From Guyanagaster necrorhizus (taxonomy: Eukaryota; Basidiomycota; Agaricomycetes; Agaricales; Physalacriaceae), in NCBI RefSeq assembly GCF_019112545.1, contig NW_025064887.1, positions 1,036,524-1,100,523 of the forward strand: a DNA stretch of 64,000 nt. Reading direction: 5' to 3'. The number at the start of each line of letters is the position of its first letter. Position 1 is the first letter of the stretch. The notes beneath the pieces are model-generated. The model was not told the DNA's origin. It ran no database searches and saw nothing but the letters and a program-made list of their open reading frames with translations. Shown one piece after another: positions 45,176 through 57,947 of the stretch. A program made the translations under genes and the position numbers.

Positions 45176-46384
45176 ATGAGCCATAGCCTGCGGCAGTCTG
45201 TTACTCGTTCTGGGCTTCGTCGTGAACGCTGGATTCACCATCGCTGCTTGTACTCCGACGCCATGTCCTCTTCTCGCCCAGTAGTACCACGACCCTCTGC
45301 TAGTCTAGTCATTATCAATAACCGAAATGAAGTGTTGCTGGTGCAACGGAACCCCAAGGCCAGTACGTTTGGAGGCGTACATGTACGTTCTAGTAGCTAC
45401 TACCCGCTGGTCCAACAGAATCGTGACGTGCTGCCCCCAGGTCTTCCCCGGGGGAAACTACGACCAGAAGCAGGACACGTCATTACCCGTGACAGCGATC
45501 CGGGAAACCTTTGAAGAATCTGGTCTGCTGGTGGGTGTCACAGGGTCGTCCCTTCCGACGAGCCCCATCCTCGAAGCAGCACGCCACGCGATTCATTCCC
45601 AGAAACTCCTCTTCCAAACATTCCTCGACAAGAACCAACTCTCGGTGCGCACAGACTCCGACGTACTACTTCCCTTCACAGAATGGGTTACACCTGTGGA
45701 TGCTCCTCGGTTAGTGGCTCAGGATATCTATACGTGGTTAGACTCAAATACAGACCCATAGACGTTTCCATGCCCGCTTTTACATCGCGTTTCTAGACTC
45801 GGCTGCTTTATCGTCTTCTGTTTTCTCCTCCGGGCACAAGCAGGAGCAGCTCCCGAAGCCAGGTGAACAGTTTGTTCGCTGCTTCATCTTCATCTTCTCA
45901 CTTTATTCAGATGGGGGACAAGAAGTCATTTCGGCACGATTCATACATCCCGAAGACGCACTAGCAGAGTTCAATGAGGGAAAGATCATTTTCATGCCCC
46001 CGCAGTTCTATATCTTGTATACTCTGGCAAGTATACTGCGGGGAAACAGGAATTTGCCTGAACAGAGGGATAGAATCATGCAGCTTTCGCGGGGACTGTT
46101 TGGCAGAATGGTTATGAATCCTAGGAGACTTGAGGGATCTTTTACGCCTGGTGGGTCAGATGGAATACTGACATATGAGGGAGACGAGACGCGTGGGGGG
46201 TCAAAGGGACGTCTACATCGTGCGCTCTGTCAATTCGTGAGGGGAGGCGTAAGTTTTCTCCTTCATACTGGGTTACGATGCTTATTTTCCTGGTTAGTTG
46301 ACTACTCGGATAGTCCTTCAACGGAATTTTGATATCTTCACCGAGATTGAAGGTGACGCATTTGAACAATCATCCAAACTGTAA
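45176..46384 (+). CDS. Nudix hydrolase, NUDT19-like (probable acyl-CoA diphosphatase)
   Basis: Nudix enzymes split nucleoside diphosphates linked to another moiety; the NUDT19/RP2 branch cleaves CoA and acyl-CoA. The ATG at 45176 gives a basic, Arg- and Ser-rich leader (MSHSLRQSVTRSGLRRERW) that could target mitochondria; an internal Met at 45266 would skip it. PSASLVIINNRNEVLLVQRN and TFGGVH are followed, over an intron, by VFPGGNYDQKQD and the second half of the Nudix box, IRETFEESGLLVG, which holds the metal-binding Glu residues. As in NUDT19 the box contains an insertion after the Gly-Gly. Later parts are LLPFTEWVTP, RFHARFYIAFL, ARFIHPEDALAEFNEGK and MPPQFYILYTLA. It ends FEQSSKL with TAA at 46382. 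Confidence 0.85.
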
Positions 46385-46801
46385 TGTAACATATGTAATG
46401 TATACCGATACTTTAAGTTTTAATCATATCTAGAATTTATTAGTCACCATAGCCTACGTCTGCGTCCCCAATCAGTTCATTATAAATTCTGCGGAGAGCT
46501 AATATGCACTCCGGATACTAGACTGCCGGTGGAAGAGCAGCATCAAGTTTGAAGTCGATGAAAACAGCTAGCCAAAGCAAGCAAGTAGGACGGTGCTTTG
46601 AAGGCCCGTAGAGTATGCAGGAATGTAACGACATCCAGAATCCAGCCTCCATACTAAGCCATCACCGTCGATGTAAGCAGTACTTTGGCTATTGCAGCAA
46701 TGCTCCGTATCAATGGGGCCCCTGATCTTGGTTCGATTTTCGGGCCGTATTTCCGGACCAACGTTCACTTGCACCAAATTTGTTACTTTGCGCTCGACGC
46801 G
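46385..46801. other. Intergenic, Nudix gene to TBCE
   Basis: About 420 bp. A long minus-strand frame over 46568-47293 overlaps the TBCE exons and is not a gene. Confidence 0.4.
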
Positions 46802-48845
46802 ATGGAGTTGCTTCCAATAGGCGCCCGTATCAGTCTCTCCGGACACATAGGGAGCATCCGTTTCGTCGGATCTGTTCACGGGACAAAAGGAACATGGCTG
46901 GGCGTCGAATGGGATAACCCCGAGCGCGGAAAACACGACGGTGTTAAAGACGGGACACGGTTTTTCTCTTGTCGGTAAGGCTATGTGCTCCTTGAGCGCT
47001 TCTCTATATTGAGTCTCAGTAAGGATATCCAACTCTGGCTCGTTCATCCGCCCATCATCAAACGTCTCATACGGGCGGTCTTTCCTGGAGGCCCTGCAGT
47101 CCAAGTACATTGAGCTCCCACACGGGTCTGAATCCATGGAGAAAGTAATTCTTGGCTCATCTCGCGGGGCTATCGAAATAGAAGCTGTAAATCTCGATAA
47201 AATTAGGCAAAAGTTCTCAAACCTCGACAGACTCCGAGAAATCAGCCTTGACAATGAACTTGTCTGCAAAGGCGATGAACCCGGAGCCATCAAGGAGACC
47301 TGTCCCAGTAAGTTTAACTTTATTAAATATACGAAACATTTTTTTAACGCATGTATCGGACAGACGTGCGCGGCCTAGATCTTTCGATGAGCCTGATTCC
47401 CTCTTGGGATGTCGTTGCCAGCATCACTGCAGAGCTCCCAGGGCTCACCAGGCTGGTCCTGAAGTCAGTTTCACTCATGTTGCTGTGGCTCGTGCATCTT
47501 ACGATAATAATTTGTTTCAGTCGAAATAGGCTTGAATGCCCTGGAGACACCGCCAAAATGTCGTTAGCCTTCATGAGAATCACAGATCTTCAACTTAATG
47601 ACACGCTCACATCCTGGGATCAAATGCTCGAGATCGTTTGCTTCATGCCGAACCTCCAACAGGTTGAGATGGGCTACAACCATCTCACTCGTCTCTCCAA
47701 TGGTCTGGACTCTACTTCTCCCACTGTCACAATACAGAGTATCAATCTCGATAGCAATCAATTAAACGACTGGATTCATATCATGGAATGTCTTCGCTGT
47801 TCCTGCACTTTGTGAGGATTCCCGCGCCTTACCGTCCATCCCTTTGCCTTCCTTACTCTGCCTTTTTATTTTTGGCAGATTGACCACCATCATCCTAACT
47901 TCGAATGATATCAAGGAAATCCCGTTCCCCCTCGAACATCAATCTCCGTTGCCTGAGATCAGATCAGTTTCATTGTCTGCAAACGGGCTGAGGTCATGGC
48001 GAGATATCGACGCGCTTGCGGCTTGGTGCCCCGGTCTAGAGACACTGTACATACGCGGTAATCCCCTCGTGCAAGGTATGTGTGACGACTCGGATGCCAT
48101 TCATTGATCCCACTGGTACTGCAGAAACCGATCATCAGGCAAGGTACTCCCGTCAATTCATTATCGCAAAGATCCCTTCCCTCGTGGCTTTGGATGCAAC
48201 GGCGGTAAGCACTGTCGTCACTCGGTGAGGACGGAAAACGATGGGAATTTTTCATCCTGCGCAATAGATATCCTCCAAGGAACGGACTGATTGCGAGCTC
48301 TTCTATTTGTCGCATATTTCGCAGAGTGATGTAGGTTCCGAGGGTGAGCTCATCAAGAAGCATCCTCAATGGAATAATCTTCGAGCCAGTACGTCGGCCA
48401 TATTAATGCTTACATCCTTTCCGATTGACTTTATCAGAACATGGCTTACTTGAAGAGGCAACACAACCTCAGGATAAGACTGACCGCCTGAGTAAACGTC
48501 TAATAGGTACGCGTGACGCATTCATTCTATGTACGGCACAATTAACCAAATACGTAACATGCAGAACTGAACGCCTATCAAACCGTCAGTCCAACCATCG
48601 ACCTTGCGCAGCTACTCGAGACGCAACCATTGAAGATCAAAGCATTGCCTTCCATGGCACTGCACATCCTCCGGCAAAAGCTGCGTAAGGCTACCAAGAG
48701 CGGCATAACGGCAGATGTTGCTATATGGATGATAATGCGAGATAACTCCGTCGTGGAACTCGGAGTCGACCATGACAAGCAGGACATTGCTTGGTTGGGA
48801 TTCGACCATGGCTCGTCCATTGTGTTTCACATCAACGAATCGTAA
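46802..48845 (+). CDS. TBCE: Tubulin-folding cofactor E
   Basis: A chaperone that binds alpha-tubulin and, with cofactors C and D, assembles tubulin dimers (yeast Pac2). The ATG at 46802 gives MELLPIGARISLSGHIGSIR, directly entering a CAP-Gly domain (GTKGTWLGVEWDNPERGKHDG, with KDGTRFFSCR). A linker exon (SKYIELPHGS, KVILGSSRGAIEIEAVNLD) is followed by leucine-rich repeats over several exons: RGLDLSMSLIPSW, LTRLVL-N, RITDLQLNDTL, SINLDSNQLNDW, TTIILTSNDIKEIPFPL, SVSLSANGLRSW and LETLYIRGNPLV. After it come PSLVALDATAIS and SEGELIKKHPQW. The last exon is a ubiquitin-like domain (PSMALHILRQKLRKATK, DIAWLGFDHGSSIVFHI) ending at TAA 48843. All three parts of the family are present. It is convergent with the SR-protein gene. 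Confidence 0.93.
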
Positions 48846-49238
48846 TGAATACATACCCCTTCCACTTTGGATAGAGAAAGCGTTTACCACACGGTCCTGT
48901 CATCCGCACGCGTCAGCCTTATTGCCTGAATTCGACTTCGGATGTTGTTCCGTGAGCCTGGGGCCTCGACCTAAACGCTTCGTGATGTTGAAGTTCCCGC
49001 AGGCAGAACAAAATTCCATCCTCAAAACGTCCATCAGCGGACCCACCCGACGCCATCGAGTGTCACGATCGAAGGTAGTCGATACCAATACGAGTATAGA
49101 CCATCAGCAGAAAAGTACACGGTCCGGATATAGAACAATGGGGGGGACAGAAGACCAAAAATGATAAACCGTTTGAAACAATGCCGTCCGTTTTTTTTTC
49201 CTGAATATCTTGTGTGGGCGGCCAGTCACCTAAGATCC
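48846..49238. other. Intergenic between convergent TBCE and SR-protein genes
   Basis: About 390 bp of 3' flanks; no exon seen. Confidence 0.4.
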
Positions 49239-50724
49239 TCAACGAGTCCATCCTCCATCACCGTTCGCCTGTCTTGGGGGTCTGTCGTCGTACCGGTCAT
49301 CCTTCTCGTCGCGTCTTCTTTCGTCCCTGCGGCGTTCAGGATAATCAGGTACTCTGCGATCATCATAACCCACTCTCCGGTAATCATCGTACCCTGTAGG
49401 CCTCCTATCATCATATTCTTTCCTGGGAGGCGGGGACCGACGTCGATCATCATGGTCACGACGAGGCGATCTTGAACGGTCCCGACGGTAGCCACGGTCT
49501 TCTCTGGCGCCGCGGTCATCCCTGTAGCGGTCGTCCCTGTAGCTACGGTCGTCCCTGTAGCTGCGGTCTTCCCGATAACGGTCTTCCCTGGGCGGCCGGT
49601 CATCACGACGGTCATCGCGTCTATAGTTATCGGGACCAGAGTGCTGGCAATGTTTTCAATGTCGATTTCAAAGAATTAGAGACGATACCACTTACGTTAT
49701 CGTCGGTAACGCGAATAATTTTTCCGCGGAGCTCTTTGCCATCCAAGTCTCGGATGGCGCGATCCGCATCCTCACGAGTAACATATTCAAGAATACTGAC
49801 AAAATATAAGAAAACTGACGTACAACAGACACATTCAGCACTCACCCTTGACCCGCGACATCGCGGTCGATATCAGCGAATGTCACATTACCAGCATCCC
49901 GGCCAAAATCTTTCAGATCCTAACATAGCGGGGACGACAACATCAGGGTCCGTCGCGAAAGCATAACAACCGATAATCCAAAGGGCCCTCCCAAAACGTC
50001 GTAGAACGATAAGTGGCAAAAACCATGGGCCTCGGCGCATATCCAATCAAAAGGGCAAGCGTGGGAAGGGCCAGAACGACGAAATTATACAAAACTTTCC
50101 ATACCTGCCAACTGACTTCACGGGCGACGTTCTGAACTAGGATACGAAAGCCTGGAGGCCTACGGGAACGAGAGTTTCTGCTGAGAAAAATAAACGATCA
50201 ATCAGCTTACACGATAGACATCTGTCTTCATACCCGTAGCCATGGCTCCGGTCCTCGTACGGATCGCGACGGGGCCGGCCTTCTTTCGCGAATTCCACGA
50301 CGATACTGAGTCGAGGACATCAGTACAGAATATTTATCATGGTCCTTTGCAGTACGTACTTTGCACCCATGAAAGACTTGCCATTGCAGTGGGTGACAGC
50401 GTCCTCGGCATCCTTGCACGACTGTTAGCACCGCGCCACACTACTATGTCCGGCCAGATTTACCTTGGCATTCTCAAACTCGACGAAACCGAAACCTAAG
50501 AACGACGCCGTCAACGCAAGATGTGGCGTATTTGCTCGGACCAACCAGTCATCACACGGCAGTCAACAATTCGCCCATACGTATCGAAATATTTCGAGAC
50601 ATCATCAGAACGTACATCGGGGGGCAATCCTGTTCAGCCAAAATGTCAGGGTCCATATATGGGCCAGCCTACTCGGAAAAAGATTCTTACTGCCAATATA
50701 GAGCCGCTGGCGGGGGTTCGACAT
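49239..50724 (-). CDS. SR-family splicing factor with two RRMs and an RS/RD tail
   Basis: An RNA-binding pre-mRNA splicing factor of the SRSF1/SRSF4 type. The ATG at 50724 gives MSNPRQRLYIG, and an intron joins it to RLPPDVRSDDVSKYFDTYG and IVDCRVMT. GFGFVEFENAKDAEDAV supplies RNP1, then HCNGKSFMGA and IVVEFAKEGRPRRDPYEDR. After an intron SRRPPGFRILVQNV opens RRM2 (GNVTFADIDRD, VLEYVTREDADRAIRDLDG, KELRGKIIRV). The last exon is a charged tail of repeated Arg-Asp units (YRDDRSYRDDRYRDD) with a classic RSRSPRRDHDDRRRSPPP patch, targets of SR kinases. TGA is at 49239-49241. The repeat-rich tail makes long but meaningless frames on the opposite strand. One would expect nuclear speckle localisation. 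Confidence 0.9.
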
Positions 50725-50933
50725 GGTGGTGCGAAGAAAAGGTTGATCAGGTTGGGAAATCTGCTGAGTTTGAATGCCTCTATTGCGGAGTGCGAAGGAG
50801 TTGGTCCGTGCCCTGATTTGATTTATGATGACGACAGGATAAAATACTTCCGCAGAAGCAATGTTTAACAGTATAAAAAAATACAACTAATCATGACCAA
50901 CTACAGAGAACAGAAACGTAAATATCCATGGAA

Positions 50934-52914
50934 TTAGTGCTGCGACCAGTCAATCGAGTTAATGTCAATGCCCTCTTGAACCATTTCCCACAGCGGGCTA
51001 CAAAATAGCGTTCAGTTATTGCGCGTAGAATTAAAAACTTTCACTAACCTCATTTCCCGCAATTTGTTGACAGTGCTAACGATATGCTTCACAACAAAAT
51101 CAATCTCGGCTTCCGTGGTGAACCGACCAATGCCAAATCGCAGTGAAGAGTGGGCCATATCCTCAGCCGCGCCTACACCAGGTTAATGAGTTGTGACAAG
51201 GAAGATCACGCCTGAGCAACTGACCTAGGGCTCGCAGGACATATGACGGTTCCAAAGATGCTGATGTACAAGCACTACCCGATGATAGCGCGATGTCCTA
51301 TACAAACTGCTTGAGAAAACTGCCTTAAAGTTGAAATCCAAGACTAACCTTTAATGCCATGAGGAGACTTTCTCCTTCAACATACGAGAAACTAAGATTG
51401 ACGCAGCCCGGATAGCCATCCACGTCGCCATTTCGAACAACATGCTCTACCTGCGAATTAACGGTTCTTATCAAACGTTCGGATAACTCTTTTACATGCG
51501 TATGGTCCCTCTAGAAAGACCGGATTTAGTAATCAGAGTAAAGGAACATAGATGAAAAAGGGAAAAAGTTACTCAGTACCCCTGCACAAAGGTCACGACG
51601 AGGCTGACGTAGAGAGCAACTGAAAAGAACAGCGCAAACATCACCCCATTCGTTATTTTGTGTGCAAGCATCATCATAGCGCAAAGGAGGACAAAATGAC
51701 GTACCGCCATCTCTTGTTTTGCAATCCTTGCAGCCTCTCCCAGGCCGACAACGAGCGGTGATGCCAAGGTTCCACTGCGCAAACCACGTTCCTGACCTCC
51801 TCCACTCAAAATAGGCTCAAGTCTGACCCTTGGTCGTCTCCGAACATAAGCAGCGCCTATACCTTTCGGACCATAGAGCTTATGACCAGAAATACTCATC
51901 AAATCGACATTCATTTCGTTGACGTCCAAGGGGATTTTTCCTGCGGCCTGAGCGGCGTCGGTGTGAAAGTAGACACCTCTGTGCTTCCGAAGTAGGGCGC
52001 CAATTTCTCTGATTGGCTGGATAACACCCGTCTCGTTGTTCACGGTCATGATCGAAACGAGAGAAGTATCGGGTCGAATGGCTGCTTCCAATACATCCAA
52101 ATCAACGACGCCATTGTTCTTCACAGGCAGATATGTCACATCAAAACCTTCCTCTGAAAGTTTCCGACATGAGTCCAATACACATTTGTGCTCCTAAGCC
52201 CCGTGTGACCGTCATATTCATGAAGAGTTGTAAGCGACTCACGGTTTGGGTCGTAATGATATGTTTTTTCTTTTCTTTGTGAAAGCGTGCGACGCCTTTG
52301 ATTGCCATGTTATTCGTTTCAGTTGCGCCTGACGTGAAAACAATATCCTTGGCGTCAGCTCCGATGAGATCCGCAACGTGCTGGCGTTGGTGAATACAGA
52401 TTGTCAGCATTCCAAAGACGACTCGTACCTTCCGTGCATCCTCCACAGCTTGTTCAGCTTCCCATCCATAGGCATGCGTTCGACTATGTGGATTACCGTA
52501 CTGATCGGTCATGTAGGGAAGCATGGCATCCAACACCCGGGGATCAAGTGGGGTCGTTGCCTGCAGAACAGTAAGCACCGCAGCAGGTCAGGACTACAAA
52601 GAACCACGAACCTGCAAGTCCAAATAAATTGGCCGAATTTTCTCATGTACGGAGCCGTCCCGACGAGGCATCTCCAATTTGAATCCAAGCATATCTAAGA
52701 ATTCGTTAACCGATTTCTTTCATCGGTTTACAGAAAACGAACCGGATCGCGGCGTGAAGTGAGTTTCATGTTGATATGTCGAAGGCAGGTCGACGACGCT
52801 CGCCCTGTCTGCACCAGACGGCTGCACAAGCCCTCGACGGCCACTCATTACCAAGCTGGATGCCTTCGTTGTTGCTGTCCTGCGTGATGTCGTCCGTGTA
52901 ATTCTCGACAGCAT
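50934..52914 (-). CDS. NFS1: Mitochondrial cysteine desulfurase
   Basis: The PLP enzyme that removes sulfur from cysteine to start iron-sulfur cluster assembly in the mitochondrial matrix, with Isd11 and the Isu scaffold. The ATG at 52914 opens a mitochondrial presequence ([20 protein letters not shown]). The mature part shows [56 protein letters not shown] and the His/Asp cofactor segment [30 protein letters not shown] contains the Schiff-base Lys. [14 protein letters not shown] follows. The sulfur-carrying Cys is in [17 protein letters not shown] (near 51270). The end is [17 protein letters not shown], then WSQH with TAA at 50934. All catalytic residues are kept. It is read in the same direction as the SR gene. 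Confidence 0.95.
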
Positions 52915-53464
52915 GGTGGTTTGAATGAGAGTGGGGCCTGCCGAAAGTTATCTGATAAATTTCAGGACGCGAAAGTCAATGCCGAGTGGCTGAGACATTT
53001 ACACTCCAGTCACGTGCAGTATTGGTCAGCAGAATATCATCAGTCCCGCATCAGCAACGGGGTGATCTTATCAGACTTATCTCCATCTTGTTTCCATTTT
53101 TACAGTAAATTTGCTTGTTATACTCCATTATGGCTTTGCGGCCGTCAACGGTTTACTACGTACCCGCGAACGTTCAGTCAAATTCGGACCGATGTCTATG
53201 CAAGTCCGAAGTAATAATGCTTGCTGAAGATTTAAGTGCTTGGCCCGACGAACGCCTGCGGATCAAGGGCAGAAAATTCACCCGCGTGTCGCAACACGAC
53301 AACGCGCCGACCAGCATAAGCTGGATTATTTATTCCCGTCAAAGATAAGAAAGATTGAGTTTTAGATTAAAGACTCTGATCGTGGGCTATATATAGACCA
53401 CGGCAGCATTTTAACCGAAAGGAAATAATCTTTTCTTTTATATCATTGCTCGAACTACAGCAGA
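52915..53464. other. Intergenic, NFS1 promoter and 3' flank of the GH6 gene
   Basis: 550 bp without a supported exon. It must contain the NFS1 promoter. Confidence 0.4.
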
Positions 53465-55183
53465 CTACAGCGCGGGATTAGCATCGGCAATCAAGGTCTG
53501 GAAGTAGGCTTGGAACCACGTTCCGGCCTCAGGTGCATTGGGTGTAGCATCACTAGGCGAAACGTGAATAGATACCTGACTCTGTAAAAAAAATACACTC
53601 ACGGTAGACCACAATGGGCGTCATATCTGGGAGAGCTGGTGTTACTCGTTCCGTCACATTCACCTCCAGGTTTGACCCAAACAATAGAATCAATCAAGCT
53701 GGAGCCAGTGTCTGTAGTAGGCCGAGTTCCGAATCCGGCTCCCAAGACGTTGCACCAGTCACCCCAGGCATTACGAATGTCTTGCTTGCCAGACCGTCCC
53801 TGATCAACAATGAAGTGAGCAGGTAAGGAGGTCAGAAGAGGTGCCAGGGCCTGGATATAAAGGAGCTCGTCGTAGTTCGGGTTCCCGGCAGTAATAGGAT
53901 CAGGAGTAGAGGCACTATTGAACAGTTTAACAATAGAACAGATAAAAGATGCTAAATATACTTACACGAGCGCATTGTAGTTCGCAACATCAGTCGCCAA
54001 TCCACGAACAAAACTGGGTGATCCGGCGGCAGTGTAAAGACTGTCGAAAAGCTGAGCAGCTGGACTCAAGTTGGCAGGCCATCCCAGCCATCCAGCGTGA
54101 CCTGCATCGAGGTACATGTAAACGCCAACCGTGTTAAGTTGCTGAATAGCATAAGTGACTGCTTCCTGCAAAAAGATGTCAGAGTTTGAAAGATAGAAAG
54201 TAAAGTATCATCCAACCTTGTACGTAGTTTCAGCATTGGCACACTTGGGGACACTCAAATTCGTCACAAGGTTAGCCAAAGAGTCAGGCTCAATCACAGC
54301 GACAACGCGAACATTGGGGTACTCTGCCATTGTTCTTAGCGATTGCAGCGTAGCAGTATTCCTGGTCACTTACGGGCAATCAGATCGACGATCTGATCAA
54401 TATAGTTCTCGTAATTGGCCAAGCCGTTATCTGCAATGCTGAATTCTCCATTCGAGGCCAAAGCAGCACAGTCACGGTCAGGAAGGTCGTAGATAACGAT
54501 CTGCACGAGGTATTTTTGGCCTGACGATGCCTGCAAAGACTGGGCTTCAGCAAGATAGGTTCCCAAATTGGGCACTTTTGCAACGGCGTCCAACCAGGTG
54601 AATGTGGGGATTTGGGCGACCTCCAAAGCCTTGGAGGCCATGGTAGAGTCTGTTATGGCTGCTGCAGCGGCCGTGACTTCAGCTGCATAATAAGGAGACA
54701 AGAAGATCTGTGTACGTGTCTATGAAATGAAACTGATCGTGAGGGCTCTACTATGAGCACACACCTCATAGCCCTCAAAAGGATTACCGGCGATCGCAGT
54801 CGAACTTGGAGCGGCGGCGGTGGAAGTGGAAGCGGCGGTGGAACTGTGGGCGGTAGAAGTGGAAGCGGTAGTGCTACTGGGGGCGGCAGTGCTACTAGAC
54901 GCTGCTGAACCCGGACTGCAAACAATGACCTCAGTTTCAATACACCATGCGAGGAAATCACTACATACAGGCACTGAGAGTAGTAAGCATTCAGGACGGT
55001 GCAAGTTGATCCGGACACACAAGTCGTGGCACCAGCTGCCATAAATGTCAGTGCAAAATCATTCAGTGCAGCGATTGGCGACTTACTCCATCCGATACCA
55101 CCGCACTGGCCGTATACGGCAGACTGAGCTTGGACAAAAGCGGGAAGTACGGCGAGAACTGCGAGGGCAGAAATTTTGAGCAT
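53465..55183 (-). CDS. cel6A: Secreted cellobiohydrolase, GH6 with N-terminal CBM1
   Basis: Cleaves cellobiose from the non-reducing end of cellulose, outside the cell. The ATG at 55183 starts a signal peptide ([19 protein letters not shown]), followed by the CBM1 with its four cysteines ([25 protein letters not shown]), split by two introns. A Ser/Thr/Ala/Pro linker (about 40 residues) leads to the catalytic domain: [44 protein letters not shown] (with the catalytic-acid Asp), [38 protein letters not shown] and VANYNAL. Later come [33 protein letters not shown] and [13 protein letters not shown], with TAG at 53465. All family hallmarks are intact. Its 5' part is duplicated at 58 kb and a decayed paralogue lies at 59-60 kb. 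Confidence 0.95.
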
Positions 55184-55665
55184 CTTTGCGATGTAATACC
55201 ACGACGTGGAATGACTCGAGCGAATCCGATGATGATTCAACTGGCTTTATAGGACTCGATGGCCATTAGAATCTGACGATATTGTACTAGTAATTCCGGT
55301 GTTCAGCCGACTGCAATAAACGGAGAGACGTCGGTACGGGGCAATAGCTTGTGGCCTCAAGACTCGTAGAATAGTACTAATCATAGTCGGTTGACCCATC
55401 ATGATCCTGCCAATTCATCCGAATATGATGTTAACTCTGTCGCAAGGAGCTTTTAGAATGTCGAATCATCGATGGACACACACAAGATTCATTGAACCGA
55501 AGGAGAACTGCCGGAAGAAAATGGGCGACATAAAACTTTTGTTGTGCAAGGAAATCCCAGTCGGCAACTCTCGGTTCTTTGTCGGAGGCACAATCAAGCG
55601 TCGAGAAACTGGAGCAGTTCCAAGTTTTTGCACGCATGGCCGAAAAGTGACGGTATGGAATATTG
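54860..55665. repeat. Segmental duplication copy 1: GH6 linker, CBM1, signal peptide and promoter
   Basis: This stretch is closely similar to 58060-58935 in the same orientation, including both introns and several hundred bp of upstream DNA. Long identical runs occur both in the coding part and in the promoter (for example around ctggctttataggactcgat). Confidence 0.9.
55245..55251 (-). promoter_or_regulatory. TATA box of the GH6 gene
   Basis: TATAAAG on the minus strand, about 62 bp before the ATG at 55183. It is conserved in the duplicated copy. Confidence 0.6.
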
Positions 55666-57947
55666 GCAGACTCGATACCAGCCAACCTGGCAGTCAAAAG
55701 GCGACTATTGATCAGTTAGGCTGGTAGTAGTAGTCGTACCGGCAAGCGGTCCCTAAAAGTACTGAAGCGTGAGTACTTAGCGTTGCGTTTTCGATGACGT
55801 GACTTGGCGTGCTTCACAATTTTTGATGTACCTTCACGGCGTCCACGGCATGTCAGCCGGTCAAGCTATGACCTGATGCAATTCCTTTAAATGAATGGCA
55901 AGTCATCAGGCAATGTAATATCCCAGAACTTCTGAGCCCATATTTTTCACTCGCTCGGACAACTTCATGAGCCGGTACCGGGGTGTGACTTTGCCGGAGT
56001 CACTCGGCAATGGCGGGGCGGCTTACTTCGGCCGAGAAACATTTCTAAACCCCGATTACTGGTCTTGCCGGCGGCAAGGTAATGCAGCTTTCAAAGAACC
56101 CTATGATTCACATAGCGTGATCCGAACAAATTTTCGCCCTAATTATGCCATATCCTTCGTCCGAGAGAAAACGTAGAAAAATTATCGATGTCTTGGGACA
56201 GTGACCACCTTTGCCTGAGATTAGGCTAGTACCCAGACTCATTGGATGATATTTTTTCGCCTGGCGCAAAGAAAAAATTCCGATCTGCACAAAAAATTAG
56301 TCTCGCTCCCACCGTAAAAGTGATCTACCGCGCGTTCTCCGCAAAACGTGGGTACCACACAATACGCTAGAACGGATGGGAACGAGACTACGAAAAAAAA
56401 CACATTTCGGCCTTGGGCACATGTCTGAAAGATTCGACAGAAAGAACTAGTCGAGTCATCACCAATCCCAGCAAAATCTCGAAAATTTGGAAATTGTGTC
56501 CGAGACTTTTGACCCTATTTTGACCTGAGCATATGACCTTCTCACCTATATTCGTGGGATTTGGTTTCTAGAGAGAGCCGTCTTCCAAGGACATCTCTTT
56601 GTCCCCGCAGCCTGAATCGGCCCTTCCCCAGTTCCTAATAGCGAGGGCCTGTCACGGGAGTCGTTAGTTGTCCTGTTTCTTCATCTTTTGCCCATTATTT
56701 GCCAATGTTTATGTTGCGGCCCTTCTACAAGAAAGTTCAATGGCTTATTTTCATCATGCAGTAGTCTGTCCTGCCCCAACACTCCCTCAGAATTAAACTC
56801 GATGAAGGATGAGTTACTTACAGCATGAACAAATATCGAGCTTCAGTTCGGTTTCAGCTTGGAGGAAATCAAAAATGTACTGTTACTCCTTGAGAGGTAA
56901 TGCATTGTCATCCGGAACGTCCAAAGATGCGAAGACTGAACTGTCCTCATATCATCTACAACGGCATCTTCCCCCGTCAACGTTGAAGACCTTGGTGCCA
57001 GCCTGTAGCGCAGTGACGCTGCAGCTTGAGCAGAGCGTCTACGAGCCCAGCATGTGTTACAGGTAGCAAGGATGACGCCATCTTTCGTGAAGTCAGCCGC
57101 CGAGACCTGCTGACAACCGAAAGACCGCCATCTCATGCCTATATCCGTCGATTACAACCAGCCATCACTTGCCTTCAGCAACAGCTTGCGCCCGATGGCT
57201 GAGGCAAGGCAAGCGTCGTGTATAAGCCCCCTGAAGCACCAGACTTCTGAAAAATGTCTCTAGTGAGAATCATCTTACACTTTATACACTTTTCCCGATT
57301 TCTGCATGATGCGCAGCGCTTGAAACGGGGCCGTTTGGGTTACGGAAGTGAGCCTCAGGAAAACAACAGCAGCACAACGAGCAGGATCTTGTCACAGATA
57401 TAACACAAATAACCAGCAATGTGCACCCTTGAGTGCGTTAAAAACAGGGTGGGCAAATGTTCTGGCAGTTGTCAAAGCTGCGGGTATGTGTAAACCTCGA
57501 AAGACGGGTCTGACAAACGTGACAAGAATGCGCCAAAGACATAGTACTGAGGATGAGAGGTATGACAGTCTCAGAAAACAGAATATTGGCCGTGTAAGAG
57601 ACAACCAGTGTGCAGCGGTCGAAGGCAGAGGGCGGACTAGAGTCTAGAACAGTGGAATAGCAAGGTAGGAAACAAACAGATGATAACATAGTCATTTTCA
57701 CCCGTTAAAAAGCAACACAAACATTCTTCATACGCGTAAAAACGACAGTTTCCGGAACCAAAGTGATACGATAAAAAATGGAGATACGACGCGACGAGGA
57801 CGACGCCAAAACAAGTTATCAGGGGACCATGACATTTGTAGTTGTTTGGCACACCGCATCGGACTGGGATCACAAGTTAGCCAATTCCATTCACTTCGCT
57901 CGCAACTAGCTTACATTCATCGCCTACTGGAGTTCATACCTTCCCCT
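55666..57947. other. Gene-free stretch between GH6 and the orphan CBM1 gene
   Basis: About 2.3 kb with only short frames on both strands and no motif I recognise. I looked here for a catalytic domain belonging to the CBM1 gene at 58 kb and saw none. Confidence 0.45.

Noticed and set aside
46568..47293. 241-codon open frame on the minus strand
   Set aside because: It overlaps TBCE exons 1 and 2, which match the CAP-Gly domain and linker on the plus strand. The minus frame has no motif.
48412..48845. Possible separate ubiquitin-like protein at the end of TBCE
   Set aside because: TBCE normally ends in a ubiquitin-like domain and the exons join in frame, so this is one gene.
49161..49966. Long plus-strand frames opposite the SR protein
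   Set aside because: They are the complement of the Arg/Asp/Ser repeat tail, whose codon bias removes stops on the other strand.
55401..55727. 108-codon plus-strand frame upstream of GH6
   Set aside because: The duplicated copy near 58.6 kb breaks the frame, and the region is the minus-strand GH6 promoter.
57348..57701. Overlapping open frames on both strands between the GH6 gene and the CBM1 gene
   Set aside because: No known motif, no exon structure and no match to a missing catalytic domain.
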